Positions 1 through 14,000 of a DNA stretch of 64,000 nucleotides are shown piece by piece. The stretch spans positions 3,094,501-3,158,500 of the forward strand of contig CM057474.1 of the NCBI GenBank assembly GCA_030035585.1, written 5' to 3'. The first letter of the stretch is position 1; every line of letters starts with the position of its first letter. The notes under the pieces are model-generated. The model was not told the origin of the DNA, ran no database searches, and was given only the letters and a program-made list of their open reading frames with translations. The position numbers and the translations under genes are program-made. Origin of the DNA: Dugong dugon. Taxonomy: Eukaryota > Chordata > Mammalia > Sirenia > Dugongidae.

Positions 1-252
1 CCTGACTCTCCTTCTTCCTTGGTTGCTGCAGGTGAACAGAGAGAGACCAATTGTGTCTTGGATGGCTGCTTGCAAGCTTTTAAGACCCCAGGCACTATGC
101 AGCAAACTAGGAGGTAGAACAGAAGCACTCAACACGATTATTAGGCCAGTTAATTGAGATGTCTCATGAAATCATGACCCTAAGCCTCCAAACCAAAGAA
201 CCATAATCCTGTGAGGTGTTTGGTTATACATAAGCAGGCTCAGCAGCTGCTG
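1..252 (-). mobile_element. Afrotherian L1 3' UTR fragment, cut by window start
   Basis: The segment has the recurring L1 3' UTR phrases 'gcttttaagaccccaggcac' and 'ccaaaccaaagaacca', read antisense. A run of about 24 T follows at 253-276. The left end is outside the window. Confidence 0.55.
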
Positions 253-276
253 GTTTTTTTTTTTTTTTTTTTTTTT

Positions 277-1195
277 GTCATTGTTTTAAATACATCTAGC
301 ACACAACTTTTGCAAATTCAACTCTTTACAGGTGTACAACTTACTGAAAGCAGTTAGAGTAATTGGTGGATACAGCCTAGTTTGTGATTTTTTGATTAAT
401 GTCTCACTCTCCATTAGACAGTAAGTGTGAATGGAGCCTGTTTTTCCTCACTGATACAGTGCACAGTATATAACAGGTGATCAGTAAATACCTGTTGAAT
501 GATTACATGAATAATGACTTCTGGGTGGAGAATCCCTAGAAGAGAGGGTACCTTTTGTAATGGCCCTTGAACAATCGTAAGGAGTTAGACCAGTACTGTT
601 AGAAGGTGGAGGTGTGAGTGGCTTGAAAAAAAGGTTTCTGGAAAGAAAACAGGTAACACCCTTAAAACATCTAGCTCCGTAAGGAATTGGAAGAGAGGGG
701 TGGGAGTAAGTAAGAATGGAAGAAAAGTTTGGAAACAGTTCTTGAAGAGCTCTAAGTGATTACTTATGTAACTAAAAAAGTGACTTCCTTTTTTAATTTT
801 TTAAACTCATAGGCGGAAAAAGGAACTGGCAGAAACAGCTCACTGTATCTGCCCTTTGTCCTTCCCTTCCTTCTCCTGTGATGTGAGCGCCATGATGGGG
901 GTTTCTAAGTCATCTTCAAGATTAAACTCTCTCAGATACTCTCCCATAAACAGTTGTACAGACTCCATATTAGGTCTTTTCTGTAAATGTTCCCACATAT
1001 TTCTGTGTCGGACAGTTTAAGAGGCTTCTCTGTGCCATGTGGTGACTGTAGGGTGTGGTCAGACCAGAACTCAGGGAAAACTGGACAGTTCAGCACACAA
1101 AACTATGTTGATTTCTTTTTTTTCTCTGAAATTCAGGGAAATAGTTACTTTTTCACTTTTTTTTAGTCCTGGAATTTTCTTCCTGCAGAATGTCA
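277..1195. other. Upstream/intronic DNA without recognised feature
   Basis: No exon, repeat family or CpG-rich promoter is evident. It probably belongs to the IMPA1 intron before the start-codon exon. Confidence 0.4.
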
Positions 1196-1385
1196 TAGTA
1201 GAAAGAGCAGTGTACTTTAAAATCAGAATTGGGTTCACATTCTAACTGTATCACTTGTCTATATAACCTCGAAAAAATTATTTATCATCTCTGAGCTTTA
1301 AGTTCTTCATCTTTACAACCTCATTAAAAAAGAAATTGCAAGCGTAAAGCACCTGTCACACTGCCTGGCCTTCAATAAGTACACG
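1196..1385 (+). mobile_element. MIR-type ancient SINE
   Basis: MIR-like order: a head around 'agaaagagcagtgtac', a middle with 'atctctgagctttaagttc', and a tail 'cacactgcctggccttcaat'. Diverged. Confidence 0.5.
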
Positions 1386-1529
1386 TGCATTTTGTTCCTT
1401 CAGAGCTTCCTTTATTTTTCTGTTCCAATGTCTTGTAGTTTTCACTTTATTCCAAACATGCACAGATTTTTACATTTTCCCCATTCCCCAAACCAGTGTG
1501 TGTGAATACGGCATGGTGTGAACACTTCG

Positions 1530-1723
1530 GGAGATATCCTCGTGGCGCAGTGGTTAAGTGCTAACCAAAAGGTCGGCAGTTTGAACCCACCAGCTGCTCT
1601 GCAGGAGAAAGCTGTGGCAGTCTGCTTCCATAAGGATTTATAGCCTTGGAAACTATGGGGCAGTTCTACTCTGTCCTATAGAGTCGATGTGAGTTGGAAT
1701 CGACGGGATGGCAACAGGTTTTC
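1530..1723 (+). mobile_element. AfroSINE, full-length type 1
   Basis: The tRNA-like head 'cgtggcgcagtggttaag' (A-box region) and 'cagtttgaaccc' (B-box region) are followed by the body 'cttccataaggatttatagc' and the tail 'gagttggaatcgac'. It lies about 200 bases upstream of the start-codon exon. Confidence 0.92.
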
Positions 1724-1925
1724 ACAGAGTATTTTCTGTTATGAAAGTGTTTCTACAGTAGAAATGGACTAGTTTGGCTCTTACTGGGATTTGGTATAAA
1801 TCTTTTAAAAAACTGAATTCTGGAATGGGGAAATAAATGCTGAAATGAAAGTATGTTGCTTATTGAAGTATTTTTTGGACTAACTATAGTTAAGATTTTT
1901 ACGTCTTTGTGCGAATGTTTTTCAG

Positions 1926-2001
1926 GTGTACTCAGAAGATGGCTGACTCTTGGCAGGAATGCATGGATTATGCGGTAACCCTGGCAAGACAAGCTGGAGA
2001 G
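1926..2001 (+). CDS. IMPA1: IMPA1 coding exon 1 (start codon exon)
   Basis: The exon begins after acceptor ttttcag at 1925 and carries 13 nt of 5' UTR before ATG at 1939. It encodes residues 1-21 and ends at phase 0 before donor gtagga at 2002. An acceptor just upstream of the ATG means at least one further 5' exon exists. I could not identify one in bases 1-1925. Confidence 0.93.
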
Positions 2002-5000
2002 GTAGGATCTGAAATGCCTTGTCAGCCTTCACGTGATGGATGTGTACAGTGTGAGGTTGCCTTGTTAAATACAACACACATTTTGATTAATCCTCATTTG
2101 TTGTCATGCTTTAAATGGAATAAATACTCCAGAAAAATATTTAGCTATATGTCAATGAAGGAGTCCCTGGGTGTTGCAGACAGTTAAGTACTCTGCTTCT
2201 AACTGAAATATTGGTGGTTCACATCCACCCAGAGGTGCCTTGCAAGAAAGGCAAGGTGATCTGCTTCCCAAAGGTTACAGACTTGAAAACCCCATGGAGT
2301 ACAGCTCTAGTTCGAAACACACGGGCTCACCATGAGTCAGAACTGACTTGACAACAATCTTTCCTTTTTTTATGTCGTTGGGAACTTTCTGTGGTGACAG
2401 TTGTGAATCTAAAATAAGATGTGAGATTATATGATTTGAAACCTAGGAGGCCATGAGCACTAAAGGATTGTTTTATAGATTTTGTGGCAAAGACACTTTA
2501 AGAATATCCTTTAAGATAGGTTCAGTGTTGAAACCATTTCTGTATTTCAGCTTTCAGTTTGATTTAAAATTACTTACATCTTTTCTATTTGCTTACCAAA
2601 AAATCTTTTTAGGTGGTTCGTGATGCTCTGAAAAACGAAATGAATGTCATGATTAAAAGTTCTCCGGCTGATTTGGTGACTGTAACTGACCAGAAAGTTG
2701 AAAAAATGCTCATCTCTGCCATAAAGGCAAAGTATCCATCGCACAGGTATTTGTTGTTACAGTTTCAAATTGATTACATGAAACCTGAGTGAAGTCAGTG
2801 TGTTAGACAGTAATCTTCATTCTATACACAGAAACTGGGTGTTGGTAACTTAAGCTGCAAAGGAATTTATCTGGAGGTGTGGGCCGTTCAGGAACCTTGA
2901 GACCCAGGCTCAGGCAGGAATCTTGGGAGAAAGACACGCGGATAGCTGCTCCCGCAGCCGTTGCAGGAAGCCACTGGTGGCCCCGTGGCCTCCCTCTTGA
3001 TGTGTTGAATATTTCCTGACTAGCTTTATACCTTTATGTCATTGACTCAAGATTCCAGGTCCCTGGTAGGAATATCTGCTTGCTGAGTTGAGGTTGTTTG
3101 CCCACGCTGCCAGGAGCAGGGAAGAGGGAATGCTTGGATTCCTTTGTAATAAGGGAACGTTAGGATGCTGGGCAGCCAGGGAGACAGATGGCTGCTGTAG
3201 ACAGGATGTAGATGTTCAGTGTTGTTCTTTATCTTGCAAACTGCTAGATGGTTGAGTGCTGGTAACTTCAGAGAGTTTAAGCAAAAACACTCACGTCAGG
3301 GCAATCTTACAGGCACGCAGATACAGCAGAAACATTGTCATCACTTGAAAGCTTTGTTGTTGTTAGCGTTGAGTCAGCTCGGACTGATAGTGACCCTTTG
3401 TGCAGCAGAACCAAACGTTGCCCAGTCCTGCACCATCTTCACAATCGTTGATACGCTTGAGTCCGTTGTTGTGGTCCCTGTTTATCTTGAGTGCCTTCTA
3501 ATCTAGGGGGATCATCTTCCAGTACTGTAGTGGGCAGTATTATGTTGCTTTCCATTGGCTAATTTTAGGAAGCAGATCACCAGGCCTTTCTTCCTAGACT
3601 GTGTTAGTCTGGAAGCTCCACTGAAACCTGTCCACCATGGGTGATCCTGCTGGTATTTGAGTATAAGTGGCATACCTTCCAGCATTACAGCAACACACAA
3701 GCCCCCAGGTACAACATACTGACAGACAGGTGATGGTTTAAAGTTTTGGCACTACCATTTGCTACTTCTTGCTAGCGTGCCCAACTCTTTTTAGTCACTG
3801 AGAAGAAAAAATGTCTAAAGTTATGGCTAATTATACTTCCTCCCAATAAGAAAGTTTGTAGCTAAGAGAAAAAGATAAGAGAAGATTATAATAACAGTTA
3901 TGAGGACAGTTCAGTGTTGAATAAAGGAAAGGAAAAAACCAATGAACTGAGATACCATTTATAAAATGTGCTTACGATTTAGTGCATAGTGTGTTTTAGG
4001 GGGGCATGTAGAAGCAGAGCAGCTTTGGTGAGAAATTCGCCTTCTCAGTTGACTTGTGTTCACATTTACTTAATGTTCTCTGTGTTGTCTGTTGCTGCAT
4101 AGCAAATTACCCTAAAAACTTAGCAGCTTTAGGAATATTTCTCATCTGCAACAAAGGCTCTTTTTTAGGGGTGTGTGTGTGTGTACACACACATCTTTGT
4201 TTTTGCTTACCCTGGTATTACTGCATTTTAGAATTTTGAATTCTGTTATTTTTCACATGATTTTGCTCTGGGGAAAATAAAGTGTACTCACTTTTATGAG
4301 TCTTTATAGGAAGAAAATAAGGGCAACAATAGAGAAGTGTAGTGTACAGGCTTTTGTTATGTTTTATAGTAGACCGTGTCGTTAAGGAAACATTAATGGT
4401 TTGCAAATTGTTGAAAGCAATGTAAAGACTAGGAGTTTGTCATTCTTGCTTTTAGTTTCATTGGTGAGGAGTCTGTAGCAGCTGGGGAGAAAAGTATCTT
4501 AACTGACAACCCCACGTGGATCATTGACCCTATCGATGGAACAACTAACTTTGTACATAGGTATGTTTTTAACATTTTAATATTATAATTACTGTTTATA
4601 TATTTAACAGATGGACCGTTAGAGTACCCTGTTCAGGAACATAAACATTTTAGAGAATTGTGTAACTTGTTTACCATATTTTTACACACATAAAGTGTGC
4701 CTTCTTTGTTTGTTTGCCAACCATGCTCTCTCTCCACAAGATCTTTTTGTAAGTGTGCTATGCTAATTTTTTTTGCTGTAGAAAAGATTAGCATAGTGTA
4801 CTTACAAAAATACCTCAGGGAGGGAGGGCACAGTTGGCAAACAGATGTAGAAGGCACACGTTATGTGCGTAAAAATACAGTATGCTTCTTTAGTCTAAGA
4901 AAGTGTGTAGAAAATACGATAGAGCAGAATGCATTATGCAGAATTTCTACTGGATATGGGGGAGGAGGAGAAATACTAATATGGAGTTGTCATATCTTTT

Positions 5001-8000
5001 AAATGTGGAACGATGCTCATGTATTGTAACATAAGAGAAGAATATAATAGTCTGTACAGTATGATCCCTTTTTGTTACATTGATACCTCAGTACTAAATA
5101 TTTTTTTCAAAAGCTTTTATTTTCAGTAGTTACGTTGAGCGTATTTTGTGCATTGTCTTGACCTTGATTCTGTTGTAAATCATAAATTACAATGTGTTCA
5201 AACTGCCACACAGCCATAACAGTTAACTGTGACTAACAGTGTCCTTTTGTGGTGCGAAGCTCCAAGTTTTGTGTTGGAGAAGGGACAGGTAATCCATTCT
5301 GTAAAATTCAGACCTGTGTTTATCCTGGGCCTTGCCTGTGAGTGGAATGATCACAAAGAAAAAGAATTTTATTTTTTCCACTCTGCTCAATAGTATGAAA
5401 TGAATTTTAAAAAATTTTTTTAATTTATATTTTTGAAAAAAACCCACAGCAATCGAGTCAATTCCAACTCATAGCAACCCTCTAGGACAGAGTGAACTAC
5501 CCCATAGCGTTTCCAAGGCTGTAATCTTTATGGAAGCAGACTGCCACGTCTTTCTCCCATGGAGCAGCTGGTGGGTTTGAACTGCTGACCTTTTGGTTAG
5601 TGGCTGAGTGCTTAATCACTGCACCAGCAGAGCTCCATTTTTTTGTTTTTTGAAAAAAGTGTTTTTAGATAGTATATTCACTGGGTTGACATTCAAAAGC
5701 TATAAAAATCGTATGCAGTGCAGAGTGTCCTTCCAAGTTCTGTCCCCAGTTTCCCAGTGCCCGTCTCTGGAGGTGACTGTTGTGGTCAGTTTCTTGTCTG
5801 TCCTTTCTGAGATGTTCACACTGGGAGAAGCAGCCTGGGTGTACGTGTGTACCTGTGTATGTGAGTAACCCAAAAAGAGTTCCTGTCAAGTCAACTCTGA
5901 CTCATGGCAGCTCCGTGTGTGCTAGAGTGGAACTGTGCTCCATAGCGTTTTCAGTGCTGATCTTTGGAAGTAGATCGCCAGGCCTTTCTTCCAAGGCACT
6001 TCTGAGTGGACTGGACCCGTAACCTTGTGGTTAGCAGCCGAGCACGTTAACTGTTTGTAGCAGCCAGGGACTCCATGTATGTATGTATCTCCCCTTTCTT
6101 TATACAAATGGCCACATACTGTATACGGTATTCTCTGTCTTGAGTTTTGGGGAGAGGAAGGGTGAGAATTTACATGCAGTTGTGAAAAGTTTTGTAAAAA
6201 ATCTTATTATGAAAAAATATAAACATTTATTGAAAAAAAATTTTTTTTTTTTTTTTAAGATTTCCTTTTGTCGCGGTTTCTATTGGCTTTGTTGTAAATA
6301 AAAAGGTATGTTGTTTAAAACTTATGGTTGATAATATGCCTTGCTGTCATTTACTGTAAAAAAGTAAATGTGTTTTCATAATAAATTTAGATTTGCCTCT
6401 ATAGTTGATGTATATAACTGCATTGTTTCAAATATAAGTGACTGGACTGTTAAAATTATCATGACACTTTTTCCAGGGAAGAAAACGTAATATTTTCTGA
6501 GAAACGGGAATTCTAAGGAGAAAATACATATGAGTAACTGACATACAAGTCAATATTTAATCACCATTCTATAAGTGATAGAGTCAGATGTTATAGGAGC
6601 TCAAGTGTGATCTGAAAATGCTCAGTGGAAGAGATGGAGTTTGAGCTAGGAATGCTTCTCGGAGACATCTAAGACCAGGAGGTGGCAGGGGCCAAAGCGT
6701 GGTGGGAAAGTATAGAGGGTGTTCAGGAACCTAGACATGATTGTACACTCATTATATCTAAAGCCCATCAAAAACCTGTTGCTGTCGAGTCGATTCCGAC
6801 TCATAGCAACCCTGTGGGACAGAGTAGAACTGTCCCATGGGGCTTCCAAGGCTGTAAATTTTTATGGAAACAAACTTCCAGGTCTTTCTCCCACCGTGTG
6901 GCTGGTGGGCTTGAACCAGTGACCTCTTGGTTAACAGCCATGCACTTGAACCACCATGCCATCGGGGCTCCTTCTCTGAAGCCCAGTAGAGTAAAATCTG
7001 TGGCTGTTGTTTTTCCTTGCTGTCTGCTGTTTTATTTGTCTCATAGTGAATGGTGTTCACTAGCATTTACCTGTCTTCAAAGAGCTCCTGATGTATTTGA
7101 TTACCACGTGTACAAGACAGTTAGGAGATCTCTGAGAATAAAGATACAAATTAATACAGATGAAAGCTTAACCATGGGATGGTGTTAAGTGAAAACTTCC
7201 TAAAGGAGATAATTGAGCTTGTAGCATATAGTCAGCCCTGGGCTGTGTGTTGTCCCTGCCCTTGACCTCACAGCTGAGTGCAGAAGTTAGATGTGTAAAC
7301 AGGTGAAGGAAAATGTGATGGAACTGTGAGAGGAAAAAAAATGTTGTGGGAACCTAGCAGAGAGTGTAACTGATTCTGTCAAGAGTGAATCGGGAAAAAA
7401 GTCATCATAACATCATGGGTCTTAGAAGTTGGCGATTTGAGTAGAGGCTTAGAAAATTAGAGTTTGCCAGATAAAGAAGAAAAGAAAAGCATTTTCATCA
7501 GAAAGAAGAGTTTGGAGAAGCTGAAGAGCCCGATATGCGTAGGGAACAGTGAGTAAAGGACTGGAGGTGGCAGGAGCAGAGGCGGATGAGGGAGGTTAGT
7601 TGTGGCCACATCGTGAGGCATTGCAGCCTACCCGTGCCGTGAAATTGAGACATTGTTCTTAGGCAGTAGGCATATAGACGAGATTTTTAAGTGGAGATTG
7701 CCGTATAATCTCTGCAGTGTAGAGATTATACTGGAAGGGGTGGGGGAGCAGTGGTTTTGAACCAGATGGGGCAGTGAGCATAGCTGAGTGAACGCCAGAA
7801 TCAGGAAGTGTTTGAGGTAAAGAATGAAGGAGGAAACTTGTGGGAAGAAATGAGGCATGAGCAGTTGAATTTGCAGACTGGAAAGAACTAAGGTGTAAGA
7901 ATACAGAGAGCTAAAAGGGAAGTGGAAGAAGGAAAAAAACCCCAGTTACACAATTTTTTAAAAAATTTTTTCCCATACAAAAATTTCTACATACATTGTT

Positions 8001-11000
8001 ATGTGACTCTTAATTGCTCTCCCCCATACTGTGACAGCACACTCCTCCTTTCCGCCCCTGATTCCCCATGTCCATTCAGCCAGCTCCTAACCCTCTCTGC
8101 CTTCCCATCTCACCTCCGGACAGAAGCTGCCCGTTTAGTCTCTTTCTACTTGAGCTAAGAGGCACACTCCTCACGAGTATCCCTTTATGTCCCACAGTCC
8201 ATTCCAATCTCTGTCTGAAGAGTTGGCCTCGGAAATTGTTTTAGTTCTGGGCTGATAGATAATCCAGGGGCCATGCTTTCTGGGGTTCCTCCAGTCTCAG
8301 ACCATTAAGTCTGGTCTTACTAGAATTTGGGTTCTGCACCCCACCTTTCTGCACCCGGGACTCTGTTGTGTTCCCTGTCAGGGCGGTCACTGGTGGTAGC
8401 TGGGCACCATCTAGTTCTTCTGGTCTCAGGCTGATGAAGTCTCTGGTTTCTGTCTCTTGGGCTGCTACTTTTCCAAGTTACACAATTTTAAGAGCTAGAC
8501 AGAGAAGATTCTAAAACGAGACCACGATGGATTTAGTGTGTGAGGTAGGAGAACTAAGAGAGTGCCGCTGAAGCATGGGGTACTGAATGAAGTGTTGAAG
8601 AAGTAGGTGACGGTCAGCTCTTCAGGGAGGCATTTGCTCAGTCAGTTCATTGGTCGTCTCCATGAGGGGGCTTCAACAGCATGAGTGGTCGAGGCGGGGG
8701 CCAAATTATAATGCGTTAAGAGGAGACTAGAGGTGTGAAGTGTAGACTGCTGTTTGGCAGAGAAGGGAAACGGAGAGGATAGCATCTTGAAGGGATTAGA
8801 ATTATGGAGAGATTTTGTAAGGAGAGGAGACGTCTGAAGGGATGGTACCAGAATTGAAATCCAAGAGAAGAAGGATCAATTGATGGAGTAGTTTTTCAGA
8901 CAGTGTGTAGGAGGGTAGGACTCATCACATGGGAAGAAGGTTCACCCTGGAGAATAGGAAAGTTCTGTTTTCATCTGAGGCAGAAGGAAGAGAGGTTTAG
9001 AATTGGATGGGAGGGAGAATGAGGATTTCAAGTCTGATGACCTCTTTCCTCTGATTAGGCTGGAAATGAGCATTTGAGGTATCCCACAGGTTAGCCACTC
9101 GAACACATTGTTATTAGTCAGTATCCCAGATTTTCACGTTCCTTTCTTAGTGAAAGTATTGGTTTAATGAAGAGAAATTCTCAGGTTTGGTAAAGGAAAC
9201 GTGTTTCTTTCTGCAGATGGAATTTGGAGTTGTGTACAGTTGTGTGGAGGACAAAATGTATACTGGCAGGAGGGGAAAAGGTGCCTTCTGTAATGGTCGA
9301 AAACTGCAGGTTTCCCAGCAAGAAGGTAGGCTTAGCCTCTGCTTTCCGGTGGGGTTGTTACTGTACGCTCTTACTGTGTGTTTTTATAACTTAGGAAATT
9401 CTCCAAATGTTAACTGATGGCTAAGTTGTGTTTATTTTCTTCATTTTTTTGTTTTGAGCTCAGCTTGGAATGTAGTTGTTATCAGTTGCTGTCAAGCCTG
9501 CTCTGACTCATGGTGACCTTACATAGAGCAGAACGAAACGTTGCCCAGTCCTGTGCTGTCTTCACAGACGTAGCAGTGGAAGCAAATGAGGCTCAGCAAA
9601 CATTTCAGGCTCAGCACTGTGCTGGGCATAAGAAGATGAACTAGATTGGCTCCCTGCCCTTGTGGAGTTCATGAATTACTGTTGCAGCCATTGTGTTTCA
9701 AATTCTTCATCGATTCCTCTTACCCGATACCATTGGGACCAATTAAAATCTAGTAAACTGAAGGAAAAAAAAGTTAGTTCAAGCTAGGAATCATTGAAAA
9801 TGATTAAAAAGTGTACATATGCATTTTTAATGAGCTAGATGATTGGAGTTTTAAGCCTTCTTTCTGTGTGACAGCTGATTGAAGTTTTGAGTTCCCCTTC
9901 TTATATAAACCACATCTAACATTTTCCACTTTGCCCTTTATTCCTGTTCAAGTGCCGCAAGAACTTAAACTTCCAAAACAATCTGCGTTCAGAAGCCTGT
10001 TAAAATTTTACACGTCCCCCCCATTCATTTATAGTTGTTAATTTGAGAGCAGATTTTTAGTTGATTTTTAGTTCATTACTTTTTCGTTGAACTCCAAGAC
10101 CCCAATGATTGGAATATACATCCTCATTACAGAGATGTCAACATGTGAGAAGTGGACATCTTTGAATTGAGAGAACGTGGTAGCATTCATTGAAACAATT
10201 CTTTCCCCCTTTAGATTCATTTTTTTTTTTTTTTTGCTTTACATAATATTTAATTAAATTGTGTAATGGTTAGAAGAAGTACAACCGCTGTAAACATGTT
10301 TGGGAGCACACACAGCTTGTAAGCATGCATTTCCATTGGTGAGAACAGATCAAGTGTGGAGGTTTACACTAACAGCAGCCCATTGCCGAGAGTGCTGACT
10401 GTCAACGAGCTTCGGTCACAGTGTTTCAGAGGAGTGGAGAGCACTGAATAATCTAGGTTTGTAAATGGAGGTCAGATGAGAGAGCTGCCACTGAATTTTA
10501 ACTTTATTTGAAGCAGTACTGCTGCATTATTCCAAATCTACAGATAAATGATTTATTGAATTCAATTTCTAGATTCTACTTTTTTATATTTAAGGTGTTT
10601 GCTTGTTGCCTACTAAAGTTTTTATGTATGCTGGCAAATCAGTTACATTCTGCACTGTTTTGGGGATGGTCTAGGAAGCTAGCCTCTTTGATGAATGTAG
10701 AAATGATCACCTGGAGATAATATATTTATTAGTATCCTTATATTTAAAGGCTGAGAAAGAAACACATTTGATAAAACTAGGAAGAAGATAAAAATGCTCT
10801 CTTTTATTCTGAATTACAAATGTTAAAATTTCCCACAGACTTCCATTTATTATAAGTTAGTGATTATTTAAAACATTTTCTTTTAGATATTACTAAATCA
10901 CTCTTGGTGACAGAATTGGGCTCTTCCAGAACACCAGAGACCGTCAGAACTGTCCTTTCTAATATGGAAAAACTTCTTTGCGTTCCTGTTCATGGGTAAG

Positions 11001-14000
11001 CTCTTTTCATTTCCCACCTAAAGCTACAGATGATGTAATACTTTAGAGGGATAAATTTTTCCTTAGAAATGAACTTTCTATTAACAGACGTGGGATGGGT
11101 AACATAATTCTAACTTTATAATGTAACTTTTAAACTTTGTATTTGAAAATAATTGAAAACTTACAAAAAATTACAGAAATAAAACAGGATAAAGGAAAAT
11201 AGTATATACTTGACCCACATTCACCCTTCACATATTGTTAACATTTTACCCCATTTGTTTATCATTTTAGTGTATGTTAGTGTGCTCTCTCTCTGTGTAC
11301 ATATGTACATTTTTCCCCTAAATCATAGCTTTTTACCCCTAAGTATGTCCGGTTTCTATTTCCTAAGAATAGGGATATTCTCTTCTATAACCGCGGTACA
11401 GTTACTGGCTTCATAAATTTACTTTTTATCTAATCTACTATCTGTATTCCAGTTTTGTCAGTTGATCTAATGATGTCCTTTATAGAATTTTCCCTCCTCC
11501 CGTACAAGATTCAGTCAAGGGTCAGGTATTGCATTTAGTTGTCGGATCTCTTTAGCTTCCTTTAATCTGGAACATTTCCACAGCCTAAGACATTACGCAT
11601 TGCCTTTAGGTTTTCAAATTTATTTGCGTAGAGATAGATGTGCGAGGTAGTCTCGTGATTTTGTTTAGATTCCTCCGTGTGAGTTATTTCCCGCTTGTCA
11701 CTTCTTACTGTACAAACCTGTGTTTTCACCGTCTTCTTTTTTTTTAATCTTTTTTAAATTAGCCAGTGCTTTGTCTGTTCTGTTTTTTCAAAGAACGAGG
11801 ATTTTGATTTATTAAATAATTTGATCTTCTGTGGATTTATTTTATTGTTGTTCACTTTGTTTTTCTTTTTGAGTGGAGAATTTATTTTCTGTTTTTGATT
11901 TTTATTGACATAGTATTTAGCGCTATGAATTTTCATCTGATCACTGCTTTAAATGTATCCCATAGATTCTGATATGTAGTATTTTGATTGAATTAGTTTT
12001 CATAAATTCTGTAATTTCTATTTGTATTTCCCCTTTAACCAAACAGTTGTACTCTTTAATTTCTGAGTAGATGGGTCTTTTTTCCCTCTATTTCATTTTT
12101 AATTTGTAGTTTTATTGCATTTTAATATTTCTACTTTATGGGACCTACTGATGTGTTCTTTATGCCCAAGCATACGATTAACTTTTGTGAAAGTTCCATA
12201 TACAGTGAAGAAAGGTAATCTCTGCTATCAGGATGTAGAATATTCGTGTATAGCAAAAGATATACCTTATTATGTTGTTTAGTTTTTTGGCTACTTGACC
12301 TATTTCATATTGACAGTGATGTGTTAAAATCTTCTGTTATTAGTATATGTCTATGTATTTCTCCTCGCAATTCTTGTAGCTTTTATTTTCCGTGTTGTCG
12401 TGTGGCCTTGAGTCGATTCTGATGGGGAGATTCTGTGTTATTTGATGCCTATATGTTTCTAACTTGCACTTTCATTGTATAATTTTAACATTGTAAAGTA
12501 CCTTTGTCGTGTTTATTGCTTTTTGTTTGTGTCTGCTTGGCTAACAGGAGCACAGCCCCTGCTTTCCGACTGTTTCCATTTGCCTGGCAAACCTTGATCC
12601 ACCGTTTTTTTTTTTTTCAGCCTTTTTCAATCACTGTGTTTTAAGCATGTCTTTTGTATACAGCATAGACTAGTTTTGCTTTATAAGCCAATTTGAAAAT
12701 ATTTTTGTTTTAATAGACAAGTTAGACCTATTCGTTTATTGGTGTGACTGTTTCATTTGGTCTGAATTCTATCATAACTTAATTGGCAGTTACGGCATAT
12801 GCTGTAGTTACTGTGTTGATTTGGTGAATCATCTCTGCTTTTTAAAAAAATTTCTTTCGGTGTTTATGAAAGTTTAAGTTTTATCCTAGCAATTTTTTGA
12901 TTAAAACTTTTTCTGTTGCCCTTAATTATCTCTTTTCTTACTTAACCTTTTACTGTCTTTTAAGGTTCTAGAATTCTTTGACTTCTACCTATTGCCTATA
13001 TAATAGTCAGTGATTTTATCTTCCCCTTTTTCTCCAATTTTTTTGTTGCATTCTTTCTACGTTGTCAGAACACATCATTTTTACGTACTATTATTCAGCT
13101 AAGCCCTTTGGTCTTAGTTCTACAGTGGACTCTCTGAAATGCTCATAGCATTGTAGGTGGTCACTTGTAAGTTTTTTGAAGTTTCCCAGTCACGTTTTGA
13201 TTGGATGAAGCTCATCCTCTAGTAGTTCCTTGGGAATACACGGTATTCCCTAAGCTTTGGTCCATTCCAGACTGTTCTTCTGTGCCTTGAAGCTTGAAGG
13301 ACAGCTTGACCAGATAGCCTAGGCTTTTTATGAAGTAAATGGAGCTGAGTAAAGGAAAAGAGAAGGACTGAGCTCAGAGTGATGTCCTTGAGAGAAGCGC
13401 CTTGTAAGTACAAAGGCCTGCTGCACCCGGAAGTGTGACGTTTTGAAGCAAGGACTTAAACCACAGGCAATAAAATGGTTATGTTAGCTATGAAAAGCTG
13501 CGAGTGCTTTACCACCTCGGCCTTTTTTTTTCCCTTTGGCCATTAAGTAAACAGTAACCTTTTATTTCAGGTCTTTTTTTCAAAAACGTTGGCCGGGAAA
13601 TGTTACCGAGGAGAGGTATTGGTTTATTGATTTCTTTTCATGATCTTTTGTATTCAGCTAATTCTTTAGTTTTTCATTTGATTTCAGAAGGGTTACTTAG
13701 GCAAAACAAAGTGAAACTAAAAAGAATCATAATCTGAATGAATGCTTTAAACTAATGGAAAAAACTCGAACACATTCTTCCTAACTAGGAAATGGCATTT
13801 ATGAGGTCAAGTAAATCATTGTGGATCCATTCCCTTGGTTTAATTTTTGGGGATTTATTTGGATTAAATGTATTGTGTCTCTTTACTTATATGCAGACAT
13901 AATACCTTTCTTCTAAACATTTCAGTGTGTATTTCCTTAAAAAAAGGACTTTCTCTAATGTAACCTCAGCACAGTTAGAAAAATTAGGAAGCTAATATTG

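Noticed and set aside
1..1925. IMPA1 promoter and non-coding first exon
   Set aside because: No CpG-rich segment or plausible first exon with a donor could be picked out, so I did not annotate one.
6682..7188. 168-codon open reading frame
   Set aside because: It runs across an antisense AfroSINE and its flanks; there is no protein similarity.
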